Counted from the first letter of the stretch, positions 41,940 through 54,689 are shown. The stretch is DNA of 64,000 nt from Rhynchopus euleeides (GCA_963210315.1 OY723241.1:496001-560000), one strand, 5' to 3'. Made by a program: numbers and translations. Notes: generated by a model not told the origin, from the letters alone.

Positions 41940-42085
41940 TCAGTAGCCTCAGGAGGACGCATCCAACTCACACAGAATCTGTACGCCCGCAACTCCCACG
42001 CGCTCCTACTACGGCGCAAGGAACAGATACTCACTACCGTGGCCTCCGGCGGCTGGGGGGCTCCGCCCCCCAGACCCCCCCTGTA
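41940..42085 (+). repeat. Dispersed GC hairpin repeat, copy 3 (long form)
   Basis: The hairpin unit lies at 42020-42085. The upstream 80 bp (CAGTAG.CTCAGGAGGACGCA and TCACACAGAATCTGTAC) are also shared with copy 5, showing that the full repeat is about 130 bp. Confidence 0.9.
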
Positions 42086-43162
42086 TAGCGTGTGCACGAG
42101 GTTTCACATACAACATGCTTCGTGGGTCCCCACGTGGCATCAGTGTCTTGAACAGGCTACACCCTCGCCGTATCAGGGGTGGCACTCAAGCTGGCACATG
42201 TTTGCCTACTTGGTGGCGTTGTTGGCAGTTGAGCTGAGTGGGGAACTCCCGTCCCTGCTTTCCGAGCAGGTGCCTGACCCCTAGCCCGGGTTGTTACTGA
42301 TCACATGCTGTAGAGACAACCAGGACGGAAAATTTGAGTGTCTTCAAACAAGCCCATTTTTTCAAAATGACCCCACTACGATCCGGGCGAGGCTCGGAAA
42401 TGCAACGAAACGCGGTTTCCCCGCCCAAAAACGAGCCCCTTTTTCAGGTACGTTTTTTCGCTCCCGATTTCCAAATTTTGGGAGATTTTTCCAATATTTA
42501 GCGCGACCACTGGCCCCTCCCGACACGCATAGGCTTGCACCTTTCGGTAGCCCAGCGAGGGGAGGGGGGGGGAGGGTGCCCCACCGCAGTGGATGCCGCT
42601 TCTTAGGGCAGGGTGCTGGCTAGCGCGTTTGACACTTGCTGCGAAGAAAAGGCGAGAGTCACGCGTAAGCGAGAATTCCGCACCACCGCAAGCAGAATCG
42701 TGAACCCATTCTTCTGAATAAAAACGCCACCCCTGCTCCTCGCACCGCCAGGCTTCAACACACACGTGAAATATTTTCATAGCAGAGTATCAGTGGAGAT
42801 CGCACCGTGCACCTGCCTGTGGTATGACATCCACTGTCGCTCACACCCACACGCAGGTATGCCTGGGACTGGGGCCACACGGTACACTTTTTGTTTAGTG
42901 GAGGCTGCACCGATCGAAGTCTGATGTTGCCTCACACGCACGCGCATGCGTTTATGTTTTACGATTTGTCCGAGCGAGCAACACACAGATAGAATATCAT
43001 GCACCCACTCTCTGCCCTCAAGCCCTTTTTTACCCACTTTTGGCACTGCTCCCAGGAAGCTCCAGCCCCGCACCGCCTGCCCGCCCTATTTTGTCTGGAG
43101 GGTTGCAACACACCAAAACCCCGACCACCAACCCTGCGCCACCACCCCCGCCACCATTCTCT

Positions 43163-46100
43163 TCAGTACATTCCGCTCTTGAGGGACTTCCGCTTCTCCT
43201 CCACAGCCTTGCGCCGAATGGCGTGCTCCTCTGTGGGGTTATCGAGGCGGCGCCGTGCCTCTGCCTTCTTCTGCTCAACCTCTGCTGCGTGTGCGGTGCG
43301 CATGTGATGCAGCTGCTCCTGGGTCGCCGGGTGGAAACCAACAACCCGGGCGGGAAGCTTCCCCGACGCAACAAGCGCTGTGAGGAAGCCGCTCATAAAG
43401 CTTTTGTGGATACGCTCTACCGACTCATACGTGCCTTCGAACCCGAAGTACCGCACCATCCCAAACTTGCACGGGATCAGCACCATATCGGATGGGATGA
43501 CTTCTGGGCGCAGCTCCATCTTGACCTGCCCGCGGTACTTCACCGAGAACTCGTCAATCAGATCGCGGCTCTTCTGCGGATCCTCGCACCACATCTCCAG
43601 GAGGAACCCCGCAGAGTTATCCGAGTGCCGCACCGCATACTTCACGTCGGGCGCCAGACCCCCTGTGATGGTGTTGATATACCGTGTCCAGTCCGCCTCC
43701 CACATATAGGGCGGCTGTGCACGCGAGATGTGGTCTTCAAACGTCAACACTACGGATGCGGTCTTCTTGTTGAATGGGCGCGGCTTGACCCCGTCGAAGG
43801 AGGCGTTGAGCAGCTCCATAATCACATCCCGCAGCGACTGCGAGTGTTTGTCATCCGTCGCAGTCTCTGCGAAGCTCACGCTCAGCACACCCCCTGACGC
43901 GGAGTGATTCAGCTGGGTCTTGTCAAGCGACGGCACGAAGTCTGCGAGCAGCACATCCCCGATATACTCCGGCTTCTGCGATGGGGTGGCAACCTTGCAG
44001 GAGATGAGAGGCATCGACCGCTTCCGCATCCTCTTCAGGATGTAATCTCTGAAGGACTCCCACGTCACACCCTTCTCAGACAGGGGGTTAAGGGGCAGGG
44101 GTGCGCCGTGCTCCAGCGCATCCTCACGCGCCTGGTTGTACATGCTGAGGGTTTCCCTATCCCGTTCGCACCGGGCGGCGCTTTTGACGAGCCGGTTTGT
44201 CGCAACCGCACCCCAGCACCCCGTGAAGCACTTCCGGGCGTAGTGCCCGAAGAACAGCGCGGCGTTATCCCCACGCCATTCGAAAGACTCCCCGGTACTG
44301 CTCTGCAGGAAGGCGAACCCGTCGGAATCCGTGCCGGGAGCGCCATGGCACTCCCCTGCCACCACAAGCTGCACACCCAGCTCCACACGCTGCAGGGCAG
44401 ATGTGAGGGCCTCGAGGGTCACGGTGTTGCTCTCGGTGAACTCCGACGGGGTCGCCGCCAGCACCAGATAGTCTCGCTTTTCATTGGACCACTGCGGGGT
44501 TGGCGGGATATGGGAGATATCAGGCGTCGGCGAGGGCTCGAATGGGAGAGGCGTTTTTTCCCGCAGCTCCTCTGCAAGCCTACGGCGCGTCTCATCCAGC
44601 TCGTCCACCGAGGGGCGGGGCCTCTCGCGCTTGGAGGGCGACATGATGGGGGGCTGCTCCACGACGGGCTCCGTCTTCACAACGCGGACCCAGTCGCCCC
44701 CGCCCTTCGACTTGCGGTTCTTCTTCTCCTCCGCCTCCTTCACCCGCCGCTCCTCCTCCAACCGGGCGTCCTCTGCAGCCTGGGCGACGGCATGTTCTTC
44801 CTCCTCCTCCGTCACGATGATGCGGCGGTCCTGCTCCTCCGCCAGCCCCACGGTGTGGCGCCCCTTCAGCTCGTTGTTTGACAGCAAGTCGGATATCTCG
44901 GCGCGCGACAGCCACGCGTGGTAGGGACGGCCCTTCACTCCGTAGCCGACGAAGTAGACGAGCACTGTGACAGATTTCGACTCGACATGCGTCTTCACCT
45001 TCTGCAGCTCGTGTTGGAGGGCCTGCACGTTGCAGCCGTGCCCCATCAGGGTCTTGACCTCCCAGCCCTGGGAGAGCAGGGTGCGCGACAGCTTGTCGCA
45101 CTTCGGGGTGAGGTGGGGCAGCCCAGGCAGGCGCGGGTCGACCGGCGAGGTGGCGTCGATGATGAGGGCGATCTTCTTATCACGGATGCACACAACTTCC
45201 TGGCTGTTCGCACGGAGATCGCGGATGTACTCCCGGTGGCGGAGCATTTCCTCCTTCTGCCGGGAGGCTTCGGTAGCACGGCGGCAGGCAATCCAAAGGC
45301 GGGCTGCCTTCTGGATGACGATCGCAGCGTTGTGCTGCGTTGCCTCCATCTGCCCCGCGATGAAGCTCTTCGCTGCGTGCCGTTCGTCCTCACCGACCTG
45401 CGAGGTGTCAACACAGAGGAAGTAGAGCAGCGTGTCGGGATGCGAGGCGAGGGTGCCCTCGAGCAGCGTTCCGACGAGCGTGTCGCAGAAGGCGATATCC
45501 TTCAGCCTGCGCCTCGCGTTTTTGAAGAGCGTGGGGCTCCTCCCGAACCTCTGCAGGCTCCGCTCCGTGGCGCGTGCCTTCTTGTTGGCGAAGAAGATCT
45601 GCTTCTCCTCCGCATTCATCTGGTTGAGGGGCTCGACCCATTCGTCCGTCGCGCTGTTCCAGACGGAGCGGGTGCGGGGGCAGAATCCCTTCAGGTCGTA
45701 GACCTCCAGGAGGCCATCGCCGATCTTCACAGTGTACACAACACTCCCGTGTTTGTGATCCGGTGACTTGCTGTGCGTCAGGCACGTGTCGAAGATCTGA
45801 AGCCCAATGTCATGGCTGGACACATTGAGAAACGAGGACTTCGGGATGGTCTTCACAGTGACGCGGCGGTCCGGCGCCACGGAAACATCTGCCTCGGATG
45901 CGTTGGCGCTGGTTGCACTGGTGGTGTTCGGGCTGAGTGCGAACAGCTCGCCACTACTAGGCTCCTTCTCCTTCACACCCTTCTTCGCCTTCGGGAGGGC
46001 CTTTTTGTGGATATCGACGGAAAGAGGCTCCAACGACACCGCGCTGACCCCATCTGTCAGATCCAGCACCTTCTCCTGGAAAAGCCCTGCCGCGTTCGTC

Positions 46101-49100
46101 GCCTGCGTCACGACAACCGCCGTCATCTCAACCTGGCTGGATTCAAAGGACCCAGCATCGAAGGCTTCCAGCAGTGTGTCGGGCTGAAGCGCCTCTGGCA
46201 GCAGCGTGTAGGTCCACGTGGCCCACTTCTTCTTGCTGTTCTTATCGTAGATCACCCCGTTGTTGCCGTGGCCTGTCCTGTCCATCAGCAGGGTGGACCC
46301 TGCACCCTCGTCAACTGGAAGGTCGCAGATGAGCATCGTCGCACCTGAGAGAGGTGCCTCAAAGTCGGCACAGGAGATCTTGACGTTGCGGATTAGCCCT
46401 TTGAAGTGGTTCTGCACGACCCCGCGGTTGTTATGCGCGCCGAGGCAGAGCCACTGTGTGAGCGGGATGAACGCGGAGGGGCCGTCACTCTTCGGGTCGG
46501 TGGAGTAGTCGAGGTCGACGTTGAAGCCATCGATGCGCAGCTTCATGGTGTTGCATCGGTGGATCTCCCACACAACCTCGTGCCACTTCCCATCGCACAG
46601 GTCGTGTGTGTTCTGCGAAGCAACGAGCTCTGTGCCTGCGGCATCGCGGAGGGTGAAGACGCAGCTCCCCCGCTGGACCGCACCCGTGACAGTCACGTTG
46701 AGGTCCATCCCGATCTGGGCGTGCTTCTGCGCAGTGTCGGTGACGTGGATCAGCGACATCGCCCTGTCGCTGCAGTCGCTGCACATCCACATTTCAACCT
46801 TCGAGTGCATCCCCATCATCTCCCCGAAAGCGGAGAGCGTCCCCAGGTTGACGTTGGTCGTTTCCCCGTTGAACCTCAGGGTGGTCTGGGGGAACTCCTC
46901 GAGCTTGTACTCTGGGTGCTCCATCTCGCCGTTGGCCCCACCGATCTTTTCAGGCACAGCGGATCGCGAGGAGAAGTCGTCATTCTCGTTGGCAGGTGGC
47001 TCCGTCAGCTCCCAGTGGCTGCGCAGCGTTGACTTCGGCTCAAAAGATGCAATCCTGAAGTCCAGCATGGCCCCCAGAAGGTGCTTCTCTGGCGCCTGGC
47101 CTGGTGTGCTGCCGTACAGCCCGTGCGCCTCCACGCCGAGGAAGCCTGTCTGCTCCCAGGTGGGGAAGTGGTGCGGCCCCTCAGCGGTCTTTATGCTCAT
47201 GCGGCAGAAGTTGCCGTCGACGAAGAGGTCCACCTCGTTCGTCTGGAGGGACTTGAGGGAGAAGCAGATGTGGCGCCACTTCCCTGTCGTCAGATATTCA
47301 TGTGTGGTGGCGGAGAACACGTTGGAGCTCTGGTCGCGGACGTAGAAGCATGTCATCCCGGGAACCGGCTCCTGCTTCTCGTTCTCGTTGACGGTGATCT
47401 TCAGGGTCGCGACGGCGGTGGCAGAATCCCCGATCCAGAGCACCGACATGGGTTTGTCCTTCACATCCGTTTTGAGCCAGAAGTCGATCTCGCAGGAGTT
47501 CACCTGTGTGGGTGGGGTGCACATGGCGAGGCGGGAAGCTCTGGGGGGATGGAAGAGACACGGTTGCCAATTGCCAAAAACAATTCGCTCTTGTTTGGAA
47601 GTCGTTCACTATTCCGGACATTCCGAACCCTGCGGGGTGGGTGGGCAGAGCCCCCATTGGCGTGGCAAGCCCATGCAGAAGCAGGCATACCCATGCCGCA
47701 AGGCCTTCGAGCTGTGGGAGCTTGACGCATGCTGTCGACCCGTTGAAGTGGACGCACGAGAGGATGCCTTTCTTTCCGTTGCGGCTGCAGAGGAGTGGGT
47801 GTGGGTAGTGCATTATGATGCGTAACGGCGTTTTTTTTGTTTGTTTTTGTTTGATTCGGCAGCACCAAAACCCTTTGCTGCACCCATCACAGACAGTTTC
47901 CCAGGCCCCTTCAGGGGGGCATCGGGCCCGCCTTCACACCTCCGGCAATTTTACCACCAACACACCTTCAGATATTTGCTTGGCGCGACACACACTGAGT
48001 GACACCCACTCACACAACACCACAACCCCCACACCGCAAACACCACCGACAGGCCATACCTCAGTGTTGTCATGCCGTTCGCAACACTCGCACGTTTTGC
48101 ACATATCGAACCTGTCGACTGGCGTGACAGGGACCGGCGGGAGGTCTTCGTCTGCAGCGGGGCAAGCTGCTCCGGAGGCTGCGCAGAGACACCCGCGTCA
48201 CCCTCCTCTTCCAGCAGGGTCGTCTTGCGCAGCGGGTCGGGAGCCTTGTCCAGCTGCGGCGCGGGAAGGATCTTGCTCATGGCAGCATTGGAAGGGTCCT
48301 GCGGTGGCGCCTGCCGCTGCATCAACGACATCCGCTTCCCCCCTTTGTGCTGCGGCGGCCGCTCCGGGAAGGACACCCCCCCTGTGATCTTGACAGACCG
48401 CTTGCTGTCGGTCTTCCGTATCATCGACTGCCGCCCCTTCGTCCCCCTCCGCTGTGCGCTCACGCTGCTCGCCAGTTCATCCACCTCTGGCCGCTCCGGC
48501 TGGTGTTGTTCCTCAGCAAAGGTGATCAGCCTGCGCCGCTCTGCCGCCTTGGCGTCGTTCTCTATCCGCATTTCATGCTGCCTGGCAGCCATGTTAATGG
48601 TGCCGCGCAGCGACGACAGCACGCTGACCATCAGCTTCTCCGCCGCAGTCGACCCGGGATTGGCCCCCTGATGGCTGTAAACCACCACAGCCAGGCGGCG
48701 TCGCTCCTTCATCGCACTCGCGACATCTTCCGCAAGGAGGTCGATATTGCTGCTGAACACCCGCGGGTCCTGCAGTGGGTGGGAAAGCGGCATGTGCATT
48801 CAGGCAGCAGCGGGGGAAACCCTCCGCTTCGCCCCACCCCACCCACCCCACCCGAGGGTGGGGGGTGTGTGTGCACCTCTCAGAGGCGGTGTTGCACCCC
48901 GCGTGTCTCAGGGGAGGCGGGGCAAGCTTAAACATACCTCTGATTCGCTCATTGACATCCGCTCTTTGAACTGCTTCACAAATGACTCCGATTTGCCTGT
49001 CAAGAGCTGGTCCTGTGGGGGTGGTGTGGGGGTGGTGTAGGGAGGCATGCTCCCCTGCAGCGGCACACACAACAGTGGCACTGTCTAATCATCCCGTGGT

Positions 49101-49448
49101 GTGGTTGGAAAGGTTGGACACCCTTTCGTATGAAACTGCATCGCCCCACCCTCCCTCCTCAGGTCAAAACGGCCGGCCTTGCTTGGGGTTTGTGGTCAAA
49201 TATCCTTCCACTGGGAGGTGGCGGCACACCTTTTTGACCCGCTCCGTCTCGAGCTGTTTCATCTTCGTCTCAGTGCGTGCCTTGTCAAGCTGCATCTGGC
49301 TGATATCCGACTCATTCCAGTGGAAGAACCGGTTGAATGCATGCACGGGCGCCCCATCGCGCGGCACCGGGGTGCGCGGCGGGCAATCGCCCAGCTCCTT
49401 CGAGCTCTCGTGCACCACATCCCCAAACCCGCATGTATACTCCTCCAT
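43163..49448 (-). CDS. LamG + IQ + caspase-like multidomain protein (5 exons)
   Basis: The exons are 49448-49230, 49012-48938, 48769-48060, 47784-47691 and 47503-43163. The four GT-AG introns measure 217, 168, 275 and 187 nt, and the phases (0, 0, 2, 0) all match, giving about 1812 residues. The N-terminal 335 residues are mostly charged and disordered. Exons 4 and 5 together build a LamG/concanavalin-type sandwich (LSCVHFNGSTACVKLP, then CEIDFWLKTD), and a second begins near 575 (LRFNGETTNVNLG). An IQ motif lies near 1090 (IVIQKAARLWIACRR). A caspase-like p20 fold spans about 1140-1430 (KIALIIDATSP, CDKLSRTLLSQGWEV). The expected 'SGHG' active-site His position reads FVGYG near 1218, while a Cys is present in VVAGECHGAPGT near 1418. 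A Lys/Glu-rich insert lies between them. It is probably an inactive or altered caspase-fold protein. The partner and location are unknown. Confidence 0.8.
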
Positions 49449-50729
49449 CGTGCCAGCCGGTGGGGCGACACCACGCACCCGGCCCTCCGTGCGCGAGGCT
49501 CACCGAACCACGCCCACACAGGCACCGGCGTGCCTAGGAAGGGGTCTCACTCCCTCCCCCAGGATGCTGCCCAGGTGGCTCGGACGGCGGCGCCGCCGCG
49601 AGCCGCTTCAGCGGCCCTCAGTCCTCCCGATCTCCGAAGCAATGTGTCTCCCGGGGGTGGGGGGTGAAGCCGCACCCCCCAGGCGGGAAGGGGGGGGGGC
49701 AGGCAGCGGCCACCTCTCTGGTGAGGGGGGAGGGGGTGAGGGGTGAGGGTCGTGGGAAGGGGGTGGTGGCAGTGGCGGCAATTAGGGTTCTCCCGTTCTC
49801 TGAGGAGTGGTGGGTCGGCACGCATTCCGGTGGCCCAAGCCAAAAGGTGGAGGGGGTGGGGATGATTGGGTGTGAGGCAAGCTTTTTTGCTGCGTCGCGC
49901 GAATATGTTTGAAATCCGTGGGGGGGTGAGGTGGGGGTGGGTGGGTGGGGTGGGCAGAGGCCACGCCTGTCGAATGCCCGAACCGCAACCCGACACTCCG
50001 CATTGGAGTGCGCGCGCATGCACACATGCACAACACCTCCCCCCCCCCCCCCCCGACCCCCCCAGCCCCCCAACACGACTCTGCTGCTGATATGTATTCA
50101 CTACCCCGTGGTTTGCCTGCCCTGGCTGGCTGCATCCTCCGTAGGGCACATCACACAAACACTGCTGCTCGCTTTGCAGGAAAACACAACCGATGCCGTG
50201 TGCAGAGCTCATTCACGGAGAAACGCGACGAAATGTGTACCCCAAAAAGGGTGTGTGTGGGGAGGGGGAGGGGGAGGGGGGGGGGGGGGCTGGGGGCCTC
50301 TTCTTCTTCGGCAAAAAAAAACGAGAACAAAAAAAAATCTGCTTTTTTTTCCCGTTGATCGCGCATAAGTATTTTTTTTCACCGTTGACTGATTCACTCC
50401 GACATTGATTCTGTGGTTCTGTGGTGCACCTCAGGAGACCCCGTGGCGCTGGCAGTGCCGAGGGAGGGGGGTCTGTGGGGGAGAGGCAAAAAGGGAGAGA
50501 GAGAGAGAGAGAGAGATAGGATGAAGCCTGTGGGTTAGCGCGGTGTCACGTTTTGAGCACTTTTTTTGAAATGCTGTGGTCAGCCACTCCCTCACTCCCT
50601 CCCACTCCCCCACCCCCCACCAGGCCTTTGCAATAAGCTTGCATAGCTGGGCCCCGGTGTTCCCCCTTCTATTTGAGAGTCCCCTTTCTTCCAAAAAAAA
50701 ACCACCCTGAGGTCTTGCTTCTGCGTGCA
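49449..50729. other. Gene-free region upstream of the LamG/caspase-like gene
   Basis: No further exon was recognised. A pyrimidine tract with AG at about 49535-49545 (minus strand CCCCTTCCTAG) could be the trans-splice site, about 90 nt from the ATG. Other features are G/C runs at 50038-50054 and 50255-50290, a (GA)n tract at 50490-50516 and poly-A/T runs. Confidence 0.45.
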
Positions 50730-50914
50730 CACACGGTGGGATCTTGTAAATTTTACATGTATAACTACAAGTATATACATGTATTATACATGTATAATAC
50801 TTGCATGTCAACTATTATACATGTATAATACATGTATATGCCTGAAATATACATGTAAAATACATGTATATCAAGTAAAAATACAAGTATAATACTTGCA
50901 TGTCAACTATTATA

Positions 50915-51243
50915 CCGTATACGTAAATATTTTGGAACGTAAATATTATGGAACGTAAATATTTTGGAACGCTGGTGGGTTGGCGTTCCAGATTTTTTTC
51001 GTTCCATAATATTTACAGGGCTTTCTGCGACTCGGGGACTTGGACCAGGTGATCGGACGGCATACAGAGTCCCTGACGGGACCTACTCGTGCACTTTTCG
51101 CGCGATTCCTGACGCAAGCCGTCCTCACCACCGAGTCCCCAACTGGCCCTGTAAATATTATGGAACGTAAATATTATGGAACGGACCGGCCAAAAATGGG
51201 CCCGTTCCATAATATTTACGTTCCATAATATTTACGTATACGG
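50915..51243. mobile_element. Nested TIR element H (CCGTATACG termini, GGAACGTAAATATT repeats)
   Basis: TA at 50913-50914 and 51244-51245 flanks CCGTATACGTAAATATT and its inverse. Each arm contains two or three copies of GGAACGTAAATATT(A/T)TGG. At 329 bp it is a miniature element lying entirely within element G, and its TA duplication is intact. Confidence 0.85.
51016..51151. mobile_element. Innermost nested element I (CAGGGC termini)
   Basis: TA at 51014-51015 and 51152-51153 flanks a 136-bp segment. It begins CAGGGCTTTCTGCGACTCGG and ends with an imperfect inverse (CCGAGTCCCCAACTGGCCCTG). It interrupts the repeats of element H, making a third nesting level. The short diverged TIR makes this the least certain of the three. 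Confidence 0.55.
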
Positions 51244-51996
51244 TACTTGTATTTTTACTTGATATACATGTATTTTACATGTATATTTCAGGCATTTACA
51301 TGTATTTTACATGTATAATACTTGTCATGCAAGTATTATACATGTAAAATACTTGCATGACAAGTAAAATACTTGCATGCAAGTAAAATACATGTATTTT
51401 ACTTGCATGCAAGTATTTTACTTGTCATGCAAGTATTATACATGTATTTTACTTGTCATGCAAGTATTTTACATGTATAATACTTGCATGACAAGTATTA
51501 TACATGTAAAATACATGTAAATGCCTGAAATATACATGTAAAATACATGTATATCAAGTAAAAATACAAGTATAATAGTTGACATGCAAGTATTATACTT
51601 GTATTTTTACTTGATATACATGTATTTTACATGTATATTTCAGGCATATACATGTATTATACATGTATAATAGTTGACATGCAAGTATTATACATGTATA
51701 ATACATGTATATACTTGTAGTTATACATGTAAAATTTACAAGATCCCACCGTGTAGGTCACCTGCCCCCCCCCCCACATCCCGCTTTGTTGCAGTCGGTG
51801 GGGTTCTATCCCCCCTCCCCCCAACCCCACCTCCACCACTGAGTCACGCAGCAAGCCACTGACACCACCCCCCCCCCCCCTTTTTTGCCCTTCTTCGCTT
51901 CGGCTTTGGTAGGGGAGGGGCCAGCACACCGCAGCATCAACCTCAACCACACTTGCCGCCTCCCTGTTGCAAGCAGCTCCGCCCAGGCTCGGCACC

Positions 51997-54658
51997 TCAG
52001 CAGGCGGCACCCAGGCGCTGCTGCTTGTATGCAATGAAGGGCTCGAGGTTTGACAGCACTGTGTCGAGGCGGGGTTCGAGATCCATAGGGATCTCGCCTC
52101 CGGTGGACTGGAGGATGTTGAGCTTGTCAGAGAGGAAGCCCTGGAAGGTGGCGAGGTGGCGGAGCATGTTGAGGGACTTCATCACGCCGTCGTACTGATC
52201 GTCGCTGAAGACGTCGATCAGCGTGTGCATCGCCTCCACGTTGACAGAGAGCCCAGACGCACGGAGGTTGTCCATGCACAGCTGACCCACGGTCTTCACC
52301 AGGTTGCAGTACTGCGCGCCGCCCTGCCGTCCTTCCGGGCATGCCTCGGCGCAAAGGCGCAGGACGTTGACAATCAGCTCGTCGCTCTTCACAGCCACGC
52401 GGTTGCGCCGCCTCTCCTCCGTGAACTGGATCAGGTTCATGATAAACGCGATGTCGGCAGACCCGTCCTCCGTCGCGATGTCCCACCCCTTCCGGAGCAC
52501 GGTCCACAGGCAGCTGCAGAGGTTCTCCAGGCGGTTGAGGATCGCCTTCTCTGTGCGCTCCCGGCTGAAGGTGTGGTTGCGGGTGGAGGAGGTGTCGACG
52601 CTGGCGGGGGCCTGGGTCGTGTTGGTGATGGATTTCAGGAGGGCTGCGTCGCGGGCGAACACCGCCTGCAGCGCGGCCCACACGGCGGGGGCGGAGCCGA
52701 CCTGGTCCTGGGGGAGAACCATCAGCAGGTTCATCAGCAGGACCACGGCGGCACCCTCCACCTCGGAGTACTGCTCCTGCACCAGCTCGTCGCTGCACTG
52801 CTGCGGGTTGCGCAGCGCTGTCTCCGTCTGCGGGGAGGGGCAGCTCCCAAGCAGCTCTGAGGCCTTCTCGCCGATGACCTGCCCGATGTTGCCGCGGATC
52901 AGGACCCGCCCGATGTCGGTGCGTGCAAACTTTTCCTGCGTTGTGGGTGGGGGTGGTGGGCGGGGGTGTTGTGCAAGACAATGTGGCGTGGGTCTGAAAG
53001 GACTGAGATTTCGGCTGCCGGCAGGGGAGGGGCAGTGTTGTGTGGCATCGCGGGGTGCAGCCTTGTGGCGGAGGGCTTGTGGGTTTGTAGTGGGCGCACG
53101 GGCATACTTCGTCTTCCTCCTCGTCTGTGGCAGGCTCTGCGCTGCACACGAGGTTGACGCACAGCTCGAGGCAGGTCTTCAGGGCCTTCAGGTGGAGCAG
53201 GAGATGCTGCGATGCTGCTTGCTGTGGCGGGCAAGGGTGTGGTAGAGTGTGTCGGTGGTTTGAGAGTCGTGCACATGTGGGTCGAGCTGGAGGTGGCAGC
53301 CCATGGCAGAGCTTCCCACCACACCAGCAGAGCTCTTGGACATACCTTCAGGGCACGCTGGCCTTCAGTCTCAGTGGGCATCGAAAGGAGACGCTCACAG
53401 GAGTCGTGGGGCCTGACATCCCGCACAGTCGCAAACACGAACGACAGGAGCTGCGTGTGTCGGGTGGGGTGGGTGTTTGGTGGGGCAGGGCCATAAACTA
53501 TCTGCCACGCTCTGTCTGGCATGGCACAAAAAGTGTGCCCACAACTCATAAGCAAACTCTGCCACCCCAGAGGAACACAAACACGCGGCACTCTTCCTGT
53601 TGAGCTGTCTGTTGAGCACTGTCGATATTCTTGATTGCAGGTCGCACTGAGCCGAACTCTGACAATCCCCACCACCCTACCACACACACAGCAGCACTAC
53701 CAAAGCCCACGTGGGATGATGGATGAACCTCAATAAGGGCACACACCTGCTCAGCCTGGTGCGGCTGCACCTGCAGGTAGAGCCCAGTGAGCACCACCTT
53801 CGTCAGCATCTGTGGCGGCGACACCGCGTTCCCTGCGACACATGCCTGCAGGGCATCACGGTGGCCTTGCGAGATGCCAGACGACACGGCATGCAGTGCG
53901 GGTGGGTTCTCGTCGCAGAGCAGGAGCAGCAGCTCCGCCGCCGCGATGGACAGCGTGGTCTGCTTGGTGTACACGTTGTGCATCGGCACGCAGTCGATGA
54001 GCACCTGCAGCAGCTCGCAGTCCGCACCCATCTGGCACACCACCGCCTCGACGTTGTACGCCACGGCGGCAATCAGCTGCACTGTCTCGATGGCACACTC
54101 GCCCATCAGCTGCGGGGTCTCCACCTCCGCCTCGTCGTTCTCCATCTCTGCACCGGCAAGCTCCGTCTCGACCGCATCGGCCAGCGTGGGGGCCGCCTTT
54201 TGTCGCCGCGGCTGTTGCGCGGGCGGGTTGTCGATAGCCTTCTTCAGCGCGGCGAGCGACGCCACCAGAAGCGCCTTCAACGCCTGCGGGGGGCAGCCCC
54301 GGGCAATCTGCTCAGCCTGCGCCACCTCCCCGGTGTGCGTGAGGTTGAGCAGGGCCCGTGCCGCGGCGAGGCGCACCGAAGGGCTGTCGTCGCGCAGCAG
54401 CACCACCAGCTTCTCACCCGCCCCGCTCGCCATCAGTTTGGGCGCAGCGCCCTCCTCCAGCGCAAGCGAGGCGACATCCTGGCACCCCTGCCAGCGCTCC
54501 TTCTTCCGCTCGTTCGACAGCTTCTTCACAGCGGGCACGGTGCGCTTCGCCTCGAAGCTGTCCTGTGTAGTCGCCTGGGGCAGCGCATCGGCAGGCGCGT
54601 CCTGCGGCTGCGGCGCCTCCGGAGCTGCCGCCTTCTGCTTTTTCTTTGCCTTAGGCAT
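51997..54658 (-). CDS. HEATR3: HEAT/ARM-repeat protein, HEATR3/SYO1-like ribosomal-protein symportin (4 exons)
   Basis: The exons are 54658-53747, 53450-53346, 53221-53108 and 52935-51997. The introns (296, 124 and 172 nt) are GT-AG and all phase 0, giving 689 residues, close to the roughly 620-680 of HEATR3/SYO1. The lysine-rich N-terminus (MPKAKKKQKAAA) is followed by ARM-type repeats (SVRLAAARALLNLTHTGEVA, IETVQLIAAVAYNVEAVV, LSIAAAELLLLLCDE). A conserved acidic stretch follows (ATDEEEDE at the end of exon 3), and exon 4 contains VLLMNLLMVLPQDQVGS. In yeast and humans this protein co-imports uL18 (Rpl5) and uL5 (Rpl11) and helps 5S RNP assembly. The identification rests on overall order, length and the acidic loop, so a different ARM-repeat protein is possible. 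CTCCGAAAG lies 10 nt before the ATG. Confidence 0.7.
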
Positions 54659-54689
54659 TGTGTCGGGCCTTTCGGAGGGGCGGCGGAGG

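Larger units (their letters stand above)
40496..43162. other. Gene-free region with transposon debris and dispersed repeats
   Basis: No gene recognised. A G-run lies at 40506-40518. Two copies of the dispersed GC hairpin repeat occur at 41800-41863 and 41940-42085. The phrase 'AAAATGACCCCACTACGATCC' or close relatives near 42364 echoes sequence at about 1948 and 2117, pointing to shared element remnants. The region separates the F-box and LamG/caspase-like genes. Confidence 0.5.
50732..51753. mobile_element. TIR element G (CACGGTGG termini, TACATGTA/CTTGCATG arrays), outer layer of a three-level nest
   Basis: The tips are CACGGTGGGATCTTG and its inverse CAAGATCCCACCGTG, followed by TA at 51754-51755; the left dinucleotide is CA. 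Nearly the whole body (50745-50912 and 51246-51735) is a palindrome-rich mosaic of TACATGTA, TTGCATG and CAAGTA units in both orientations. It has no coding capacity. Elements H and I are nested inside. The tip matches element F over CACGGTGG. Confidence 0.8.

Noticed and set aside
50745..51735. Regular short repeats resembling a CRISPR-like array
   Set aside because: The units are overlapping palindromes of TACATGTA/TTGCATG type with no unique spacers, inside a eukaryotic TIR element.
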